The notes under the pieces are model-generated. The model searched no databases. It was not told where the DNA came from and saw only the letters and a program-made list of their open reading frames with translations. A program made the translations under genes and the position numbers. From the NCBI GenBank assembly GCA_020635875.1, contig JACJYY010000006.1, forward strand, positions 124,001 to 188,000: 64,000 bases of DNA, in the 5' to 3' direction. This DNA is from Flavobacteriales bacterium (lineage in GTDB: Bacteria > Bacteroidota > Bacteroidia > Flavobacteriales > Flavobacteriaceae). Positions 31,776 to 43,193 of the stretch are shown piece after piece (position 1 is the stretch's first letter; each line of letters starts with the position of its first letter).

Positions 31776-32008
31776 TTTTAGTCATAAAGTCTAAAGTGGT
31801 AAAGTCTAAAGTAGACTAGGTAATCCTAAAATCTATTTCTGTCTTTTATACTTTCAACTTTAAAAACTAAACTTTCTGTGTTTTCTACTTTGTGTTTGTT
31901 TTTTCTCAATATGTCAATGAACGTTTTAATTAGTCTAAAGTGGAAAGTCTTAAAGTCTAAAGTCATTGGACTTTAAACATTCGACTTTTAAACTTTTGAC
32001 TAATGTCG
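31776..32008 (-). other. 23S-tRNAAla spacer with repeated AAAGT(C/T) motifs
   Basis: No gene. The spacer is full of AAAGTCTAAAGT and complementary ACTTT-type words, for example around 31792-31815 and 31930-32000, able to form long A/U-rich stems. Similar words (AAAGTTGAAAG/CTTTCAACTTT) fill the 5S-23S spacer at 28735-28815. These probably form rRNA processing stems. Confidence 0.5.
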
Positions 32009-32085
<77 letters not shown>

Positions 32086-32213
32086 ATTTTATTCGGCTAA
32101 GATTATCGTGAGTCTTCTCGTTTGATTCCAACTCAAACCCAACTTCTAAAATTTCCTATTCTTTTTATACTTACTATTATTCTTGTATTATACCCCTAAT
32201 AAACCTAAAAAAG

Positions 32214-32287
32214 TAGTCCCGGGCAGACTCGAACTGCCGACCCCTACATTATCAGTGTAGTACTCTAACCAGCTGAGCTACGAGACT
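32214..32287 (-). tRNA. tRNA-Ile (anticodon GAT)
   Basis: 74 nt on the minus strand: acceptor AGTCTCG/CGGGACT (one G-U), D-arm AGCTCAGCTGGTTAGAGT, anticodon loop CTGATAA with GAT, T-arm GCAGTTCGAGTCTGC. No CCA is encoded. It is the first tRNA after 16S. Confidence 0.95.
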
Positions 32288-32387
32288 CTGTTTCTTTTTC
32301 TTGGTTTACTATTGTTTTATATCCAATAGCAGTATATTTTAAATTAACAGCAGAACAAGGGTTCTTTCTAATTCGCTATTTCTCTAG

Positions 32388-33905
<1,518 letters not shown>

Positions 33906-34028
33906 ATGTTTTTAATTTTTATATAGCTTCCTCTTCCAGAACTCTTGTTCTGTTTTGCTGTCAATTCAATATGTCTATGAACGTATTCTTTTTAATCCCT
34001 CTCAAGAACTTATTCCCGAAAGCGGATG

Positions 34029-34058
34029 CAAAGATAATCACTCTTTTTATTCCTACAA
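34029..34058 (-). promoter_or_regulatory. rRNA promoter P2
   Basis: On the minus strand TTG (34058-34056), a 19-nt spacer, then TATCTTTG (34036-34029). Both boxes and spacing match the Bacteroidota sigma-A promoter (TTTG - about 19 nt - TAnnTTTG). It lies about 125 nt before the mature 16S. Confidence 0.7.
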
Positions 34059-34150
34059 GTTTTTTTTCAGAAAAAAATTTATTCTTTTTTTATCCTAATT
34101 AAAACTTGTCTTATGAACGTCTACAACAACGCATTCCGTCATTGCGGGGG

Positions 34151-34183
34151 CAAATATAAAACCCTTTTTACCCACTAAACAAA
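34151..34183 (-). promoter_or_regulatory. rRNA promoter P1
   Basis: On the minus strand TTTG (34183-34180), a 21-nt spacer, then TATATTTG (34158-34151). With P2 this gives the tandem arrangement common to rRNA operons. The rest of the 355-nt gap between the porin stop and 16S is leader sequence without a gene. Confidence 0.72.
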
Positions 34184-34260
34184 CTTTTTACAATGTTTTT
34201 TTATGATTATTTTTGAGCGGAGGGTCAAGATACTGATTTAGAAAAAACTAGCCAAATTTT

Positions 34261-36141
34261 TTAATTGAAAAAACTCCAAATAATTCCAAATCGAACTACA
34301 AAATCCCTATAAGGATTAGCGGGATCACTGTAAAAATTATTCTGCGCAAAGCTAGAATTGAAATGCTCTGCTTTAAGATACAACCGTGCTGTCCTAACTT
34401 TTGCGTTAACAAAGAAGTCTATCATTGGAAAATTGCCGATCATCTTCTCTTGCTGAACATAGAAAGAACCAATCAATGGATTGTACACATCCGAATAATA
34501 TTTCGAAAAATAATTCCCTGTAAAACCAACTTGCATAAATAAGGCTTTCTTAAAAAAATAGTCCGAATAATAAACAGAACTTCTTACTACATAATCAGGA
34601 AGATTAACAATGGACTGACTTTGTTCTACTCGTTGATACAAAACGGTATTATTCCAAGCAAATTTCCCTACAGTAATTTCCTTTGACGCTTTAATTCCCA
34701 CAACTCCAATCCCTTCTGCATATTGTTTTGGCGTTACAACCACAGCAGTAGTAGAATCATTAGAGAAATACAACTTATTCATTAGTAGACGCGCATCCAA
34801 TGACAAGTCAAGTATTGGCGATTTCAATTCCACACCAATTTTATTACTTCTTTCGTTATTCCAATTGTTAACCCAATTGTAACCTGTGTAATTACTTTGG
34901 TTTAAACGGTATTGGTAATCTGGCACTCTATTAATCATCTGATAATGTAGCAACAATTCGCTTTTCCAAAACTTAAGCCCAAAATTGACATTCAAATCAT
35001 TTAGTGTTGCATCCGTCACACCTCCTTGATAATCAAAATTAACGTTCCATTGTTTTTTTTCTAACTGATAATACGCCCTATAAAACCACCACTTATCAGA
35101 AAGCAAACTTGGTATCACAGTTCCGTTATTATATACAACAGAAGTATAGTAGTAATTGTTTTGTCTGTTCTCTATATCTAAACCTATTTCCCCTGCAGTA
35201 GACTGATCATATACTAAGCCTAAACTATTTTGAATTTGACGAAAATCTACCCTATCATCCAATTGATTTTGCACATATGAAGTCCCAAAATAACTATCGG
35301 AACTTGTCTGAACATATTGAAAATAACGTTTATCCGCCATTACTTGATGACTTAACACAATCTTATTTTCGGCGCTTTTGTTCAACTGGAAGTGATGATT
35401 CAAAAAGAAACGATTACCTTTTAGCATTGTTGAGGCATTCCTTAGATTAACATCAAGAGTACCCCTTTCTTTATAAACCTCTTCTCCTCCCTCAAATTCA
35501 GAGGCATTTTTTATCCCTCCATTTTCAGCGTTAAATATATCCTGATACACCACATGAGCATTTGCTACATACCTTTTATTTTTACTTCTATAACTTGTAG
35601 TAAACCTAAAATTACCAGTACTTGACAACACGTTTATATATTTTCCGATAGACCGAAGCCCTTTATAAGCAATCGAAAAATTCAAAGATTTAGATGGGTT
35701 TACGGTAAAAAGTGCATCAATATTTTGCCCTTGTTCCATTACCGACCTATAATATAATTCTGTATAGGGAGTTGGCACATGATAATAAGCCACATCATCA
35801 TACTCCAAGTAATTAAAATGCTTGCCTCGAAAACCAAAGTCTGGAGACAATTTTTCCTTTTTAAGGCCATATTGCAATCTATTATAGGTTTGCCCCACAT
35901 TCGCAAATGGCATTAATCCAAAATTATCTTTGCGCAGATAATTGAAACGATAATCACTTTTTATGGTCAATGACGTATCAACGTAAGTAGTATCTCTAAC
36001 AAGTGAATATATCTTATACATATCAACCGTAGCTACCTCTTTAAGAGAATCATTTGCTACCTGCCTCAAAACTTCCTCTTGCTGAGCAACTGAAAAAGTC
36101 CCCAACAAAAGAAATACACTTCCAAAAATTTGTTTTAACAT
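34261..36141 (-). CDS. Putative outer-membrane porin (Porin_10-like)
   Basis: 626 residues with a signal peptide (MLKQIFGSVFLLLGTFSVAQ). After about 70 residues come alternating hydrophobic strands typical of a beta-barrel (LTIKSDYRFNYLRKDNFGLMPF; NVGQTYNRLQYGL) and a final VVRFGIIWSFFN with a terminal aromatic, the outer-membrane insertion signal. The LRKDNFGLMPFANVGQTYN block is the pattern I associate with the flavobacterial 'putative porin' family (Porin_10). The substrate is unknown. A TACATTTG minus-7-like box lies at 36156-36163. It is just upstream of, and co-directional with, the rRNA operon. Confidence 0.75.
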   Translation of the reverse strand: MLKQIFGSVFLLLGTFSVAQQEEVLRQVANDSLKEVATVDMYKIYSLVRDTTYVDTSLTIKSDYRFNYLRKDNFGLMPFANVGQTYNRLQYGLKKEKLSPDFGFRGKHFNYLEYDDVAYYHVPTPYTELYYRSVMEQGQNIDALFTVNPSKSLNFSIAYKGLRSIGKYINVLSSTGNFRFTTSYRSKNKRYVANAHVVYQDIFNAENGGIKNASEFEGGEEVYKERGTLDVNLRNASTMLKGNRFFLNHHFQLNKSAENKIVLSHQVMADKRYFQYVQTSSDSYFGTSYVQNQLDDRVDFRQIQNSLGLVYDQSTAGEIGLDIENRQNNYYYTSVVYNNGTVIPSLLSDKWWFYRAYYQLEKKQWNVNFDYQGGVTDATLNDLNVNFGLKFWKSELLLHYQMINRVPDYQYRLNQSNYTGYNWVNNWNNERSNKIGVELKSPILDLSLDARLLMNKLYFSNDSTTAVVVTPKQYAEGIGVVGIKASKEITVGKFAWNNTVLYQRVEQSQSIVNLPDYVVRSSVYYSDYFFKKALFMQVGFTGNYFSKYYSDVYNPLIGSFYVQQEKMIGNFPMIDFFVNAKVRTARLYLKAEHFNSSFAQNNFYSDPANPYRDFVVRFGIIWSFFN

Positions 36142-36214
36142 GTCGCAAATTTAGGCAAATGTATGTTATACAAAATAATAATATGATTTTTCCTTTTCAG
36201 ACATTAATCAATGG

Positions 36215-37165
36215 TTACTCAAAAGAAATTGAAGGATTTATTTTTTTCAAATCTTCTATTCTTCTGTTTAAATTCTCAAGAAACATCGTGTAGGTTTGCG
36301 ATGTGGGATTAAATGGTTTATGACTCTTCATTTTCTGAATCGCTTCGACTTCTTTCATAAGGCAGATCGAATCTTTGGTCAACATAACTTTTACTAGTTG
36401 CTCCCAGATATAATCAATAGCTAGTTTATTGGGATGCACCATATCTTCTTCGTAAAACCGGTAATCCCTCAATTCATCCATCACTATCTCATAACTTGGA
36501 AAATAACTCAATAGCTCTTGATTATTTACCAATTCATGAACAGCCGTTATAAGGTTGGATTTACTTCGTTGATTTTCAACAAAACCGTCTTTCAAATGTC
36601 TTACTGGCGAAATCGTAAATATAACTTGCAGATCAGGATTAATAGATTGCAGCAATCTTACCGTATTATCAATACTCTTACTAATTGCCTCTGCTGTCAA
36701 AAGTTCTTTATCAAATTCCTTTTGAGGCACCTTGTGGCAATTAGCCACCAATTGATTTGTTTCTTTCAATCGGTAAACCCAAGCACTACCGTAGGTTATA
36801 AAAAAGTGAGAAGCGTTTTTTATCGTATTTCTCAACTTAACCAATCGATGATTCAAATCTAAGAGATAGTTATCCTTTTCTAGCTGATTTAAACACGAGT
36901 GAACATCATACGATTGCCATTGGTCGTTTAAATAAAAAATGTCTTCTTCGGCAAATTGCTCCTCATAAACGGCTTTCGTAATTATTTTTTCAATCGCGGT
37001 TGGTGAAAAAAGTATCCCAAATGGATTACTTACCACATCAAACTTGAAAAAACTAAACCTGTTAGCAATATGCTCCGAAAAACAAGAACCCAGACATCCA
37101 ATTTTAGAGTTGTAATCAATTTTATTTGAATACTCCGAAATGGATATCTGGGTTCTAAAATGCAT
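36215..37165 (-). CDS. GSCFA-domain protein
   Basis: 316 residues. The name-giving motif appears as IGCLGSCFSEHIANRF near residue 23, followed by NPFGILFSPTAI, FFITYGSAWVYR near 120, FTISPVRH near 180 and EDMVHPNKLAIDYIW near 253. The GSC-S block and the D-x-x-H pair near 250 suggest an SGNH-hydrolase-like fold. The biological role of the family is not established to my knowledge. No signal peptide is seen. It lies between alaS and the porin. Confidence 0.85.
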   Translation of the reverse strand: MHFRTQISISEYSNKIDYNSKIGCLGSCFSEHIANRFSFFKFDVVSNPFGILFSPTAIEKIITKAVYEEQFAEEDIFYLNDQWQSYDVHSCLNQLEKDNYLLDLNHRLVKLRNTIKNASHFFITYGSAWVYRLKETNQLVANCHKVPQKEFDKELLTAEAISKSIDNTVRLLQSINPDLQVIFTISPVRHLKDGFVENQRSKSNLITAVHELVNNQELLSYFPSYEIVMDELRDYRFYEEDMVHPNKLAIDYIWEQLVKVMLTKDSICLMKEVEAIQKMKSHKPFNPTSQTYTMFLENLNRRIEDLKKINPSISFE

Positions 37166-37338
37166 ACAAATATTTATTACCCCTAATAAGTAAGTACGCT
37201 TATTGTTAGTTTTACAGCCAACCCTTCTACATTTATAAAAGCTAATGATTCAAATTGAGCTGCTTTTCCTTTCATTTTTTTAAACGTTAAAATCGTGTTA
37301 ACAATGTAAGAACTTTTATTTGAATCGAAAAATATTTT

Positions 37339-39966
37339 TTACAAATATTTTCTAGAAGCATTTAAGGCCTCCGATATACCCGCTGGATTTTTACCCCCTG
37401 CCGTAGCAAAAAACGGTTGTCCACCACCCCCACCTTGTATATATTTACCCAATTCACGCACAATAGTAGAGGCATTTATATTTCTTTCTGACACTAATTC
37501 CTTAGACACATAACAAGTCAAAAGAGGCTTACCTTCGACAGATGATCCAAAAACTATAAATAAATTATCCCCCATTTTCCCTAATTCAAAAGCCAAATCT
37601 TTAGCTCCTCCAGCATCCAACTCAATTTCTTTGGCTAAATACCTCACTCCATTTATCTCTTCTAACTCGTTAGCCAAACTCACCTTTAACCCTTTTGCCT
37701 TTTCTTTATTCAGCTCTTCTACTTGCTTTTTCAACTTGGCATTTTCTTCAATCAAAGTCGCAACAGATTTCTTCAAATCTGGTGTGCTTTTAAACAAAGC
37801 CTTCACTTCATTAATTTCTTCAACTTTAGACTCTAAAAACGCTTTGGCTTTAGCCGAAGTTATCGCCTCAATACGTCTTACCCCTGCGGCCACCGCTCCT
37901 TCGCTTATTATCTTAAAATGCCAGATTGCCGCCGTGTTAGAAACATGGATACCTCCACACAACTCCATACTGTTGCCAAACTTAATAGCCCTTACCTTAT
38001 CTCCATATTTTTCTCCAAATAAAGCCATTGCTCCTTCTGCGACAGCGTCATCAAAAGCAATTGCTCTGCGCTCAACAAGTGGTAAACTTTCGGCAATTCT
38101 TTCATTTACGAAATCCTCGACTTGTTTTAATTCTTCATCGGTAACTTTTGAAAAATGCGAAAAATCAAATCGCAAATTATTAGGCGAAACCAAAGATCCC
38201 TTTTGCTCTACATGTGTACCTAATATACTTCTTAATGCCTGATGTAAAAGATGTGTTGCTGAGTGGTTACAGGCGGAATCGAATTGTTTCTTTTGATCCA
38301 CCTTAGCCAGTACCTCTTGAGTACAATCGGAAGGAATTTTTTTAGTAATATGCTGAATGAGGTTATTTTCCTTTTTTGTATCGATTACACTTATCTTTTC
38401 ATCTCCAAATTGTAGATACCCTGTATCTCCAACCTGCCCCCCTCCTTCTGGATAAAAAGGTGTTGTATTCAATACAATTTGATATAAAATTCCATCTTTC
38501 TTAGAATCTACTTTACGATAACGAACTACTTTGGATTTGCTTTCCTGTGTATCATATCCCACAAAAGGATTTTCTTCAATAGTTACTCCTTCTATTTCTA
38601 TCCAATCATCAGTAGATGTTTCTGAGGCCGCTCTTGATCTGTCCTTTTGCTTTTCCATTTCAGAATCAAACTCCTCTTCGTTCAATTCTAAACCTTTTTC
38701 TCTAAGAATTAGCGCCGTTAAATCTAATGGAAAACCAAATGTATCATACAGTTCAAATGCTTTTGCTCCTGAAAAAACGCCTGTAGTATTTTTTATTTCA
38801 TTGTCTAACAATACTAATCCTTGATCTAGTGTTCTCAAAAATGATTTTTCTTCCTCTTTAATCACGTTTGTTACCAATTGTTTTTGAGATTTAATCTCAG
38901 GGAAGAAATCTTGCATTTGTTCACAAAGCACGTCTACCAATTGGTATATAAACGCTTCTTTGGTATTTAAAAACGTAAATCCATAACGGATAGCTCTGCG
39001 CAAAATTCGACGAATCACATATCCTGCTCCAGTATTCGAAGGTAATTGCCCGTCCGCTATGGCAAAAGCTACAGCTCTAATATGGTCTACAACTACTCGA
39101 ATGGCAATATTAATTTTCTCTTCCTCTGCGGAAGCCTTCCCTCTTACATATTTGAACCCTGTAATTTCCTCTACTTTTTGAATAAGAGGAGTAAATACAT
39201 CTGTGTCATAGTTTGACTGAACACCCTGTAAAACCATACATAGACGCTCAAAACCCATTCCTGTGTCAATATGTTGCGCTTTAAGTTTTTCTAGAGAACC
39301 ATCGGCTTTGCGATTAAACTCCATAAACACATTATTCCATATTTCAACTACATGAGGATGATCGGCATTCACTAATTCTTTGCCTGAGATTTTTGCCTTT
39401 TCTTCTTGTGATCGAATATCCACATGAATTTCCGAACATGGACCACACGGCCCTTGCTCCCCCATTTCCCAAAAATTGTCCTTTTTGTTTCCTTTGATGA
39501 TTCGATTTTCATCAATTAATGTTTTCCATATATCGTAAGCCTCTTGATCAAAAGGCACTCCTTCTTCTTCATTACCTTCAAAAACAGATACATATAAAAT
39601 ATCTTTGTCTATTTTGTAAACTTCCGTCAAAAGTTCCCACGCCCAGGCTATGGCTTCCTTTTTAAAATAATCGCCAAAACTCCAATTACCTAACATCTCA
39701 AACATGGTATGATGATAGGTATCAAACCCAACATCTTCCAAATCATTGTGTTTTCCTGAAACACGCAAGCACTTTTGAGTATCCGTAATTCGATTATTCT
39801 TTGGGGTAGCGTTACCCAAAAAATACTCCTTGAATTGCGCCATTCCTGAATTGTTAAACATCAATGTTGGATCATCCTTTAATACAATCGGCGCAGACGG
39901 CACAACTAAATGTCCTTTTTGTTCAAAAAATTTAAGAAATTGGGAACGAATTTCGTATGATTTCAT
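37339..39966 (-). CDS. alaS: Alanyl-tRNA synthetase
   Basis: About 875 residues, full length. Domains in order: class II aminoacylation core ([28 protein letters not shown]), tRNA-recognition region, editing domain with the zinc-binding HxxxH (NHSATHLLH near residue 575) and CGGIHVSNT near 675, a coiled coil ([20 protein letters not shown]) near 725, and the C-terminal DHHA1/C-Ala domain with [14 protein letters not shown] prefer ATG 39966 ([19 protein letters not shown]), which matches family starts, over the in-frame ATG at 39984. It is divergent from the M23 gene; TATTTTTG at 40052-40045 is a plausible minus-7 box. Confidence 0.95.
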   Translation of the reverse strand: MKSYEIRSQFLKFFEQKGHLVVPSAPIVLKDDPTLMFNNSGMAQFKEYFLGNATPKNNRITDTQKCLRVSGKHNDLEDVGFDTYHHTMFEMLGNWSFGDYFKKEAIAWAWELLTEVYKIDKDILYVSVFEGNEEEGVPFDQEAYDIWKTLIDENRIIKGNKKDNFWEMGEQGPCGPCSEIHVDIRSQEEKAKISGKELVNADHPHVVEIWNNVFMEFNRKADGSLEKLKAQHIDTGMGFERLCMVLQGVQSNYDTDVFTPLIQKVEEITGFKYVRGKASAEEEKINIAIRVVVDHIRAVAFAIADGQLPSNTGAGYVIRRILRRAIRYGFTFLNTKEAFIYQLVDVLCEQMQDFFPEIKSQKQLVTNVIKEEEKSFLRTLDQGLVLLDNEIKNTTGVFSGAKAFELYDTFGFPLDLTALILREKGLELNEEEFDSEMEKQKDRSRAASETSTDDWIEIEGVTIEENPFVGYDTQESKSKVVRYRKVDSKKDGILYQIVLNTTPFYPEGGGQVGDTGYLQFGDEKISVIDTKKENNLIQHITKKIPSDCTQEVLAKVDQKKQFDSACNHSATHLLHQALRSILGTHVEQKGSLVSPNNLRFDFSHFSKVTDEELKQVEDFVNERIAESLPLVERRAIAFDDAVAEGAMALFGEKYGDKVRAIKFGNSMELCGGIHVSNTAAIWHFKIISEGAVAAGVRRIEAITSAKAKAFLESKVEEINEVKALFKSTPDLKKSVATLIEENAKLKKQVEELNKEKAKGLKVSLANELEEINGVRYLAKEIELDAGGAKDLAFELGKMGDNLFIVFGSSVEGKPLLTCYVSKELVSERNINASTIVRELGKYIQGGGGGQPFFATAGGKNPAGISEALNASRKYL

Positions 39967-40068
39967 TAGAGTATAACGTTTCAATTAAAACATTTATTAA
40001 ATTTGTTGGTTGACCCTATTAAATTCTGGTTTTAACAACACGTGCAAAAATAGATTTTTTTTTAAGAT

Positions 40069-41046
40069 ATGCCGAAAGTAAAATACTACTACGACACGGA
40101 AAAGTTATCCTACCAAATCTTAAAGCAAAAGAAGTCCGTTACTTTTAGTTATATCCTACTATTTATTGTAGCAGCAGCGTTATTTGGCTTTCTTTCTTTT
40201 ATAGCTCTTTTGAATACACCTTATTTCGAAACCCCTAAAGACAAAATTCAAGCTAGAGAGATTGAGAATTTCAAAATCAATTATGCCATTTTAAATAAAA
40301 AAATGGATCAAATTGAACATGTATTGGAGGCTATTGAAGAACGAGATAACAACATCTATAGAATCTACTTTAATACAGCTCCTATTTCGGACGAACAGCG
40401 CAAATCAGGACTAGGAGGAGTTAACCGTTTTAAAAAATTAGAGGGATATAATAATTCTGATTTGGTAATCAACACCCACAAAAGACTAGATACCCTTGCA
40501 AAACAACTGGTAATTCAATCCAAATCCTTAGATGAAATCGTACGGCTAGCTAGAGACAAAGAAGATTTATTGGCAGCAATTCCTGCCATTCAACCTGTTA
40601 AAAACGAAGATTTAAAAAGAATGGCTTCTGGTTACGGCTATAGAAGTGATCCGTTTACAAAAATCAGAAAATTTCATAAAGGAATGGACTTTACCGCCAA
40701 AACTGGAACACCCATTTTTGCTACAGGGGACGGAATTATCAAAAGAGCAGATAGTAAAGCTACTGGATATGGGAAACACATAGTGATTAAACACGGCTTT
40801 GGATATGAAACCTTATACGCACATTTAAGCAAATACAACAAAAGGCCTGGCGAAAAGGTAAAAAGAGGAGATATTATCGGATACGTGGGCAGTACAGGGC
40901 GATCACAAGCCTCTCATTTGCATTACGAAGTGACAAAAGATGGAGAAAATATAAACCCTATTAACTTTTATTATGGTGATATTTCCGCTAAAGAATTTGT
41001 AATTTTGTCTCAGCTTGCGGATAGCGAAAATCAATCTTTGGACTAA
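40069..41046 (+). CDS. M23 family peptidoglycan endopeptidase, membrane-anchored
   Basis: 325 residues. One membrane segment spans about residues 26-47 (FSYILLFIVAAALFGFLSFI), then a helical region, then a LytM/M23 domain from about 185. Zinc ligands are visible in HKGMDFTAKTGTPI (His, Asp) and in SQASHLHYEV (HxH), with GYGKHIVIKHGFGYETLYAHLS between them. All ligands are present, so it should be an active D,D-endopeptidase acting in the periplasm. Its stop overlaps the first base of the MerR gene, which suggests co-transcription. Confidence 0.88.
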   Translation: MPKVKYYYDTEKLSYQILKQKKSVTFSYILLFIVAAALFGFLSFIALLNTPYFETPKDKIQAREIENFKINYAILNKKMDQIEHVLEAIEERDNNIYRIYFNTAPISDEQRKSGLGGVNRFKKLEGYNNSDLVINTHKRLDTLAKQLVIQSKSLDEIVRLARDKEDLLAAIPAIQPVKNEDLKRMASGYGYRSDPFTKIRKFHKGMDFTAKTGTPIFATGDGIIKRADSKATGYGKHIVIKHGFGYETLYAHLSKYNKRPGEKVKRGDIIGYVGSTGRSQASHLHYEVTKDGENINPINFYYGDISAKEFVILSQLADSENQSLD

Positions 41047-41375
41047 TGATACTCGAATTACCCTACAAAAGATATTACAGCATAGGCGAAATTGCCAAGG
41101 CATTTGGTGTAAACGCGTCATTAATTCGTTTTTGGGATAGTGAATTTGACATCATCAAACCTAAAAAAAACGCCAAAGGAAACCGCATGTTTACTCCCGA
41201 GGATGTTAAAAATCTTGAATTGATCTACCATTTAGTAAAGGAACGCGGATTTACATTAGAGGGAGCAAAAATTCATTTGAAAGAAAGCAAAAAAGAAACG
41301 CTCGATAAATTTGACATCATCCGAAAATTGGAGCGAATAAAACAAACATTAATTGATATCAAAAAACAACTTTAA
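41046..41375 (+). CDS. MerR-family transcriptional regulator
   Basis: 109 residues. It has a MerR-type winged helix at about 8-75 (YSIGEIAKAFGVNASLIRFW, then FTPEDVKNLELIYHLVKERG) and a short helical tail, with no ligand-binding domain or metal-binding cysteines. Such minimal MerR proteins beside M23 and LemA genes recur in Bacteroidota; the regulated genes are unknown. The start codon shares its A with the TAA of the M23 gene. Confidence 0.85.
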   Translation: MILELPYKRYYSIGEIAKAFGVNASLIRFWDSEFDIIKPKKNAKGNRMFTPEDVKNLELIYHLVKERGFTLEGAKIHLKESKKETLDKFDIIRKLERIKQTLIDIKKQL

Positions 41376-41387
41376 AAAACATTAGAA

Positions 41388-41978
41388 ATGAAAAAATATT
41401 TGACTCCTCTGGTAATTATTGGTGTATTAGTTTTACTAGGACTGTATTATATCAGTGTGAAAAATGGCGCTGTAACTGTATCTCAAGCGGTGTCCAAAGA
41501 ATGGGGAAATGTCGAGACCAGCTATCAAAGAAGAAACGACCTTATTGGCAATTTAGTGCAAACTGTTAAAGGAGCTGCTGACTTTGAAAAATCTACCTTA
41601 ACAGCTGTAATCGAGGCCAGAGCAGCCGCAACCAAAGTAACAATTGACCCAACTAACATTACATCTGATCAAATAGCGGAGTTCAGCAAAGTACAGTCGG
41701 GATTGACAGGAGCACTTTCAAAGCTATTAGTTTCTGTAGAACGTTATCCTGAACTTAAGGCCAATCAAAATTTCTTAGAGCTACAAGCGCAATTGGAAGG
41801 AACTGAAAATAGAATTAGTGTTGCCAGAACTCGATTCAATGAAAGCGTTGAGGCATACAACAACTATATTCTTAAAATGCCTCGTAACTTATTTTTAGGT
41901 AGTTACACAGAGAAAGCTTATTTCAAAGCAGATGAAGGCGCAGAAAAAGCACCCGAAGTAAATTTTGACTTTAAATAA
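41388..41978 (+). CDS. LemA family protein
   Basis: 196 residues. An N-terminal membrane anchor (LTPLVIIGVLVLLGLYYI) is followed by the LemA helical bundle (EWGNVETSYQRRNDLIGNLV; VERYPELKANQNFLELQAQL; ENRISVARTRFNESVEAYN; MPRNLFLGSY). LemA proteins are membrane-bound, usually next to TPM-domain proteins; the molecular function is unclear. It is followed 7 nt later by a TPM-domain gene, forming the usual LemA-TPM-TPM set. Confidence 0.92.
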   Translation: MKKYLTPLVIIGVLVLLGLYYISVKNGAVTVSQAVSKEWGNVETSYQRRNDLIGNLVQTVKGAADFEKSTLTAVIEARAAATKVTIDPTNITSDQIAEFSKVQSGLTGALSKLLVSVERYPELKANQNFLELQAQLEGTENRISVARTRFNESVEAYNNYILKMPRNLFLGSYTEKAYFKADEGAEKAPEVNFDFK

Positions 41979-41985
41979 AATCTCC

Positions 41986-42411
41986 ATGAGTTTTATATCA
42001 AAAGAAGACGAAAAAAAAATAATTGAAGCCATTACTTTGGCTGAAAAACAAACTTCTGGCGAAATAAAAGTCCATATCGAATCCAAGACAACTAAACCTC
42101 CTCTCGAAAGAGCTCAGGAGGTTTTTTATGAATTAGGCATGATGGAGACAGCAGCAAGTAATGGTGTACTTTTTTACGTCGGTATTCACGACCACTCCTT
42201 TGCCATAATTGGAGATACAGGTATTGACGAAAAAGTAGGACAAAACTTTTGGGAATCAACCAAAGACATTGTCATAACTCATTTTAAAAAGAAGGAATAT
42301 ACCCAAGGTTTGATTCATGGTATAGCTGAGGCAGGAAATGCTTTAAAAACTTATTTTCCATATCAATCAGATGACATCAATGAGTTATCTGACGAAATAT
42401 CTAAAAGCTAA
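41986..42411 (+). CDS. TPM-domain protein (small)
   Basis: About 141 residues from ATG 41986 (MSFISKEDEKKIIEAITLAE); the upstream in-frame ATG at 41965 would overlap lemA and is less likely. The TPM domain spans most of it: TSGEIKVHIESKT, NGVLFYVGIHDHSFAIIGDTGI, YTQGLIHGIAEAGNALKTYF. There is no signal peptide, unlike the next gene. The stop abuts the ATG of the next gene, which suggests translational coupling. Confidence 0.88.
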   Translation: MSFISKEDEKKIIEAITLAEKQTSGEIKVHIESKTTKPPLERAQEVFYELGMMETAASNGVLFYVGIHDHSFAIIGDTGIDEKVGQNFWESTKDIVITHFKKKEYTQGLIHGIAEAGNALKTYFPYQSDDINELSDEISKS

Positions 42412-43191
42412 ATGAATAAAATAACCCACTTCATAAGCGTAGTTGTTGTTCTTTTTATAGGCACTACCTTGAGTTTTGCTCAAAGCACAACTATCCCAAA
42501 AAAACCAAGTGTCATTTATCCCGTAATTGATCAAACTAACACTCTATCCCAGGGAGAATTACACTCACTTACAGAAAAGCTAATTCGTTATCAAGACTCC
42601 ACATCTACAGAAATTCTTGTGTTAATAATTCCTTCCACCAATGGAGAATATATTAATCGTTACGCGACTGACATTGGACATTCTTGGGGCATAGGACAAA
42701 AAAACAAGGACAATGGAATTGTTTTTTTGATTGCCAAAAACGATCGAAAAATGACCATTCAAACAGGTTATGGTGTCGAACATTTATTGACCGACGCCTT
42801 ATGTAAACGAATTATCGAAAACATTGTTACTCCTGAATTTAAAAACGGCAACTTCTTTGGGGGCATTGACAAAGCTACCAATGTGATGATTGACATCTTA
42901 AATGGAGAATTCAATAATGACTCGAAAAATCAAGAACGAAACCCCAGTAAAGTTATATTCTTCATTATTATCGTTATTGTCATTCTTTTGTTGATTAACC
43001 GACGTAAAGGTGGCAACAATGGTAATAGCGGTCGTGGCCCTGACTTAATGGATGTAATTATCCTAAGCGGTCTCGGACGAAACGCTGGAGGGTTCGGCAG
43101 ATCATCAGGAGGCTTTGGAGGCTCAGGTGGATTCGGAGGTTTTGGCGGTGGAGGCGGCTTTGGAGGCGGCGGTGCTTCAGGAAGTTGGTAA
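42412..43191 (+). CDS. TPM-domain protein with Gly-rich tail (YgcG family)
   Basis: 259 residues: signal peptide (ISVVVVLFIGTTLSFAQ), TPM domain about 38-165 (VIDQTNTLSQGELHSLTEKL; NGIVFLIAKNDRKMTIQTGYG), a membrane segment near 182-197 (VIFFIIIVIVILLLI), and a C-terminal Gly/Phe/Ser-rich tail (GGFGGSGGFGG pattern) ending ASGSW. This is the YgcG arrangement. It probably acts with LemA at the membrane in envelope repair or photosystem-II-like proteolysis analogues; function in bacteria is unsettled. Last gene of the plus-strand run, convergent with der. Confidence 0.88.
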   Translation: MNKITHFISVVVVLFIGTTLSFAQSTTIPKKPSVIYPVIDQTNTLSQGELHSLTEKLIRYQDSTSTEILVLIIPSTNGEYINRYATDIGHSWGIGQKNKDNGIVFLIAKNDRKMTIQTGYGVEHLLTDALCKRIIENIVTPEFKNGNFFGGIDKATNVMIDILNGEFNNDSKNQERNPSKVIFFIIIVIVILLLINRRKGGNNGNSGRGPDLMDVIILSGLGRNAGGFGRSSGGFGGSGGFGGFGGGGGFGGGGASGSW

Positions 43192-43193
43192 AC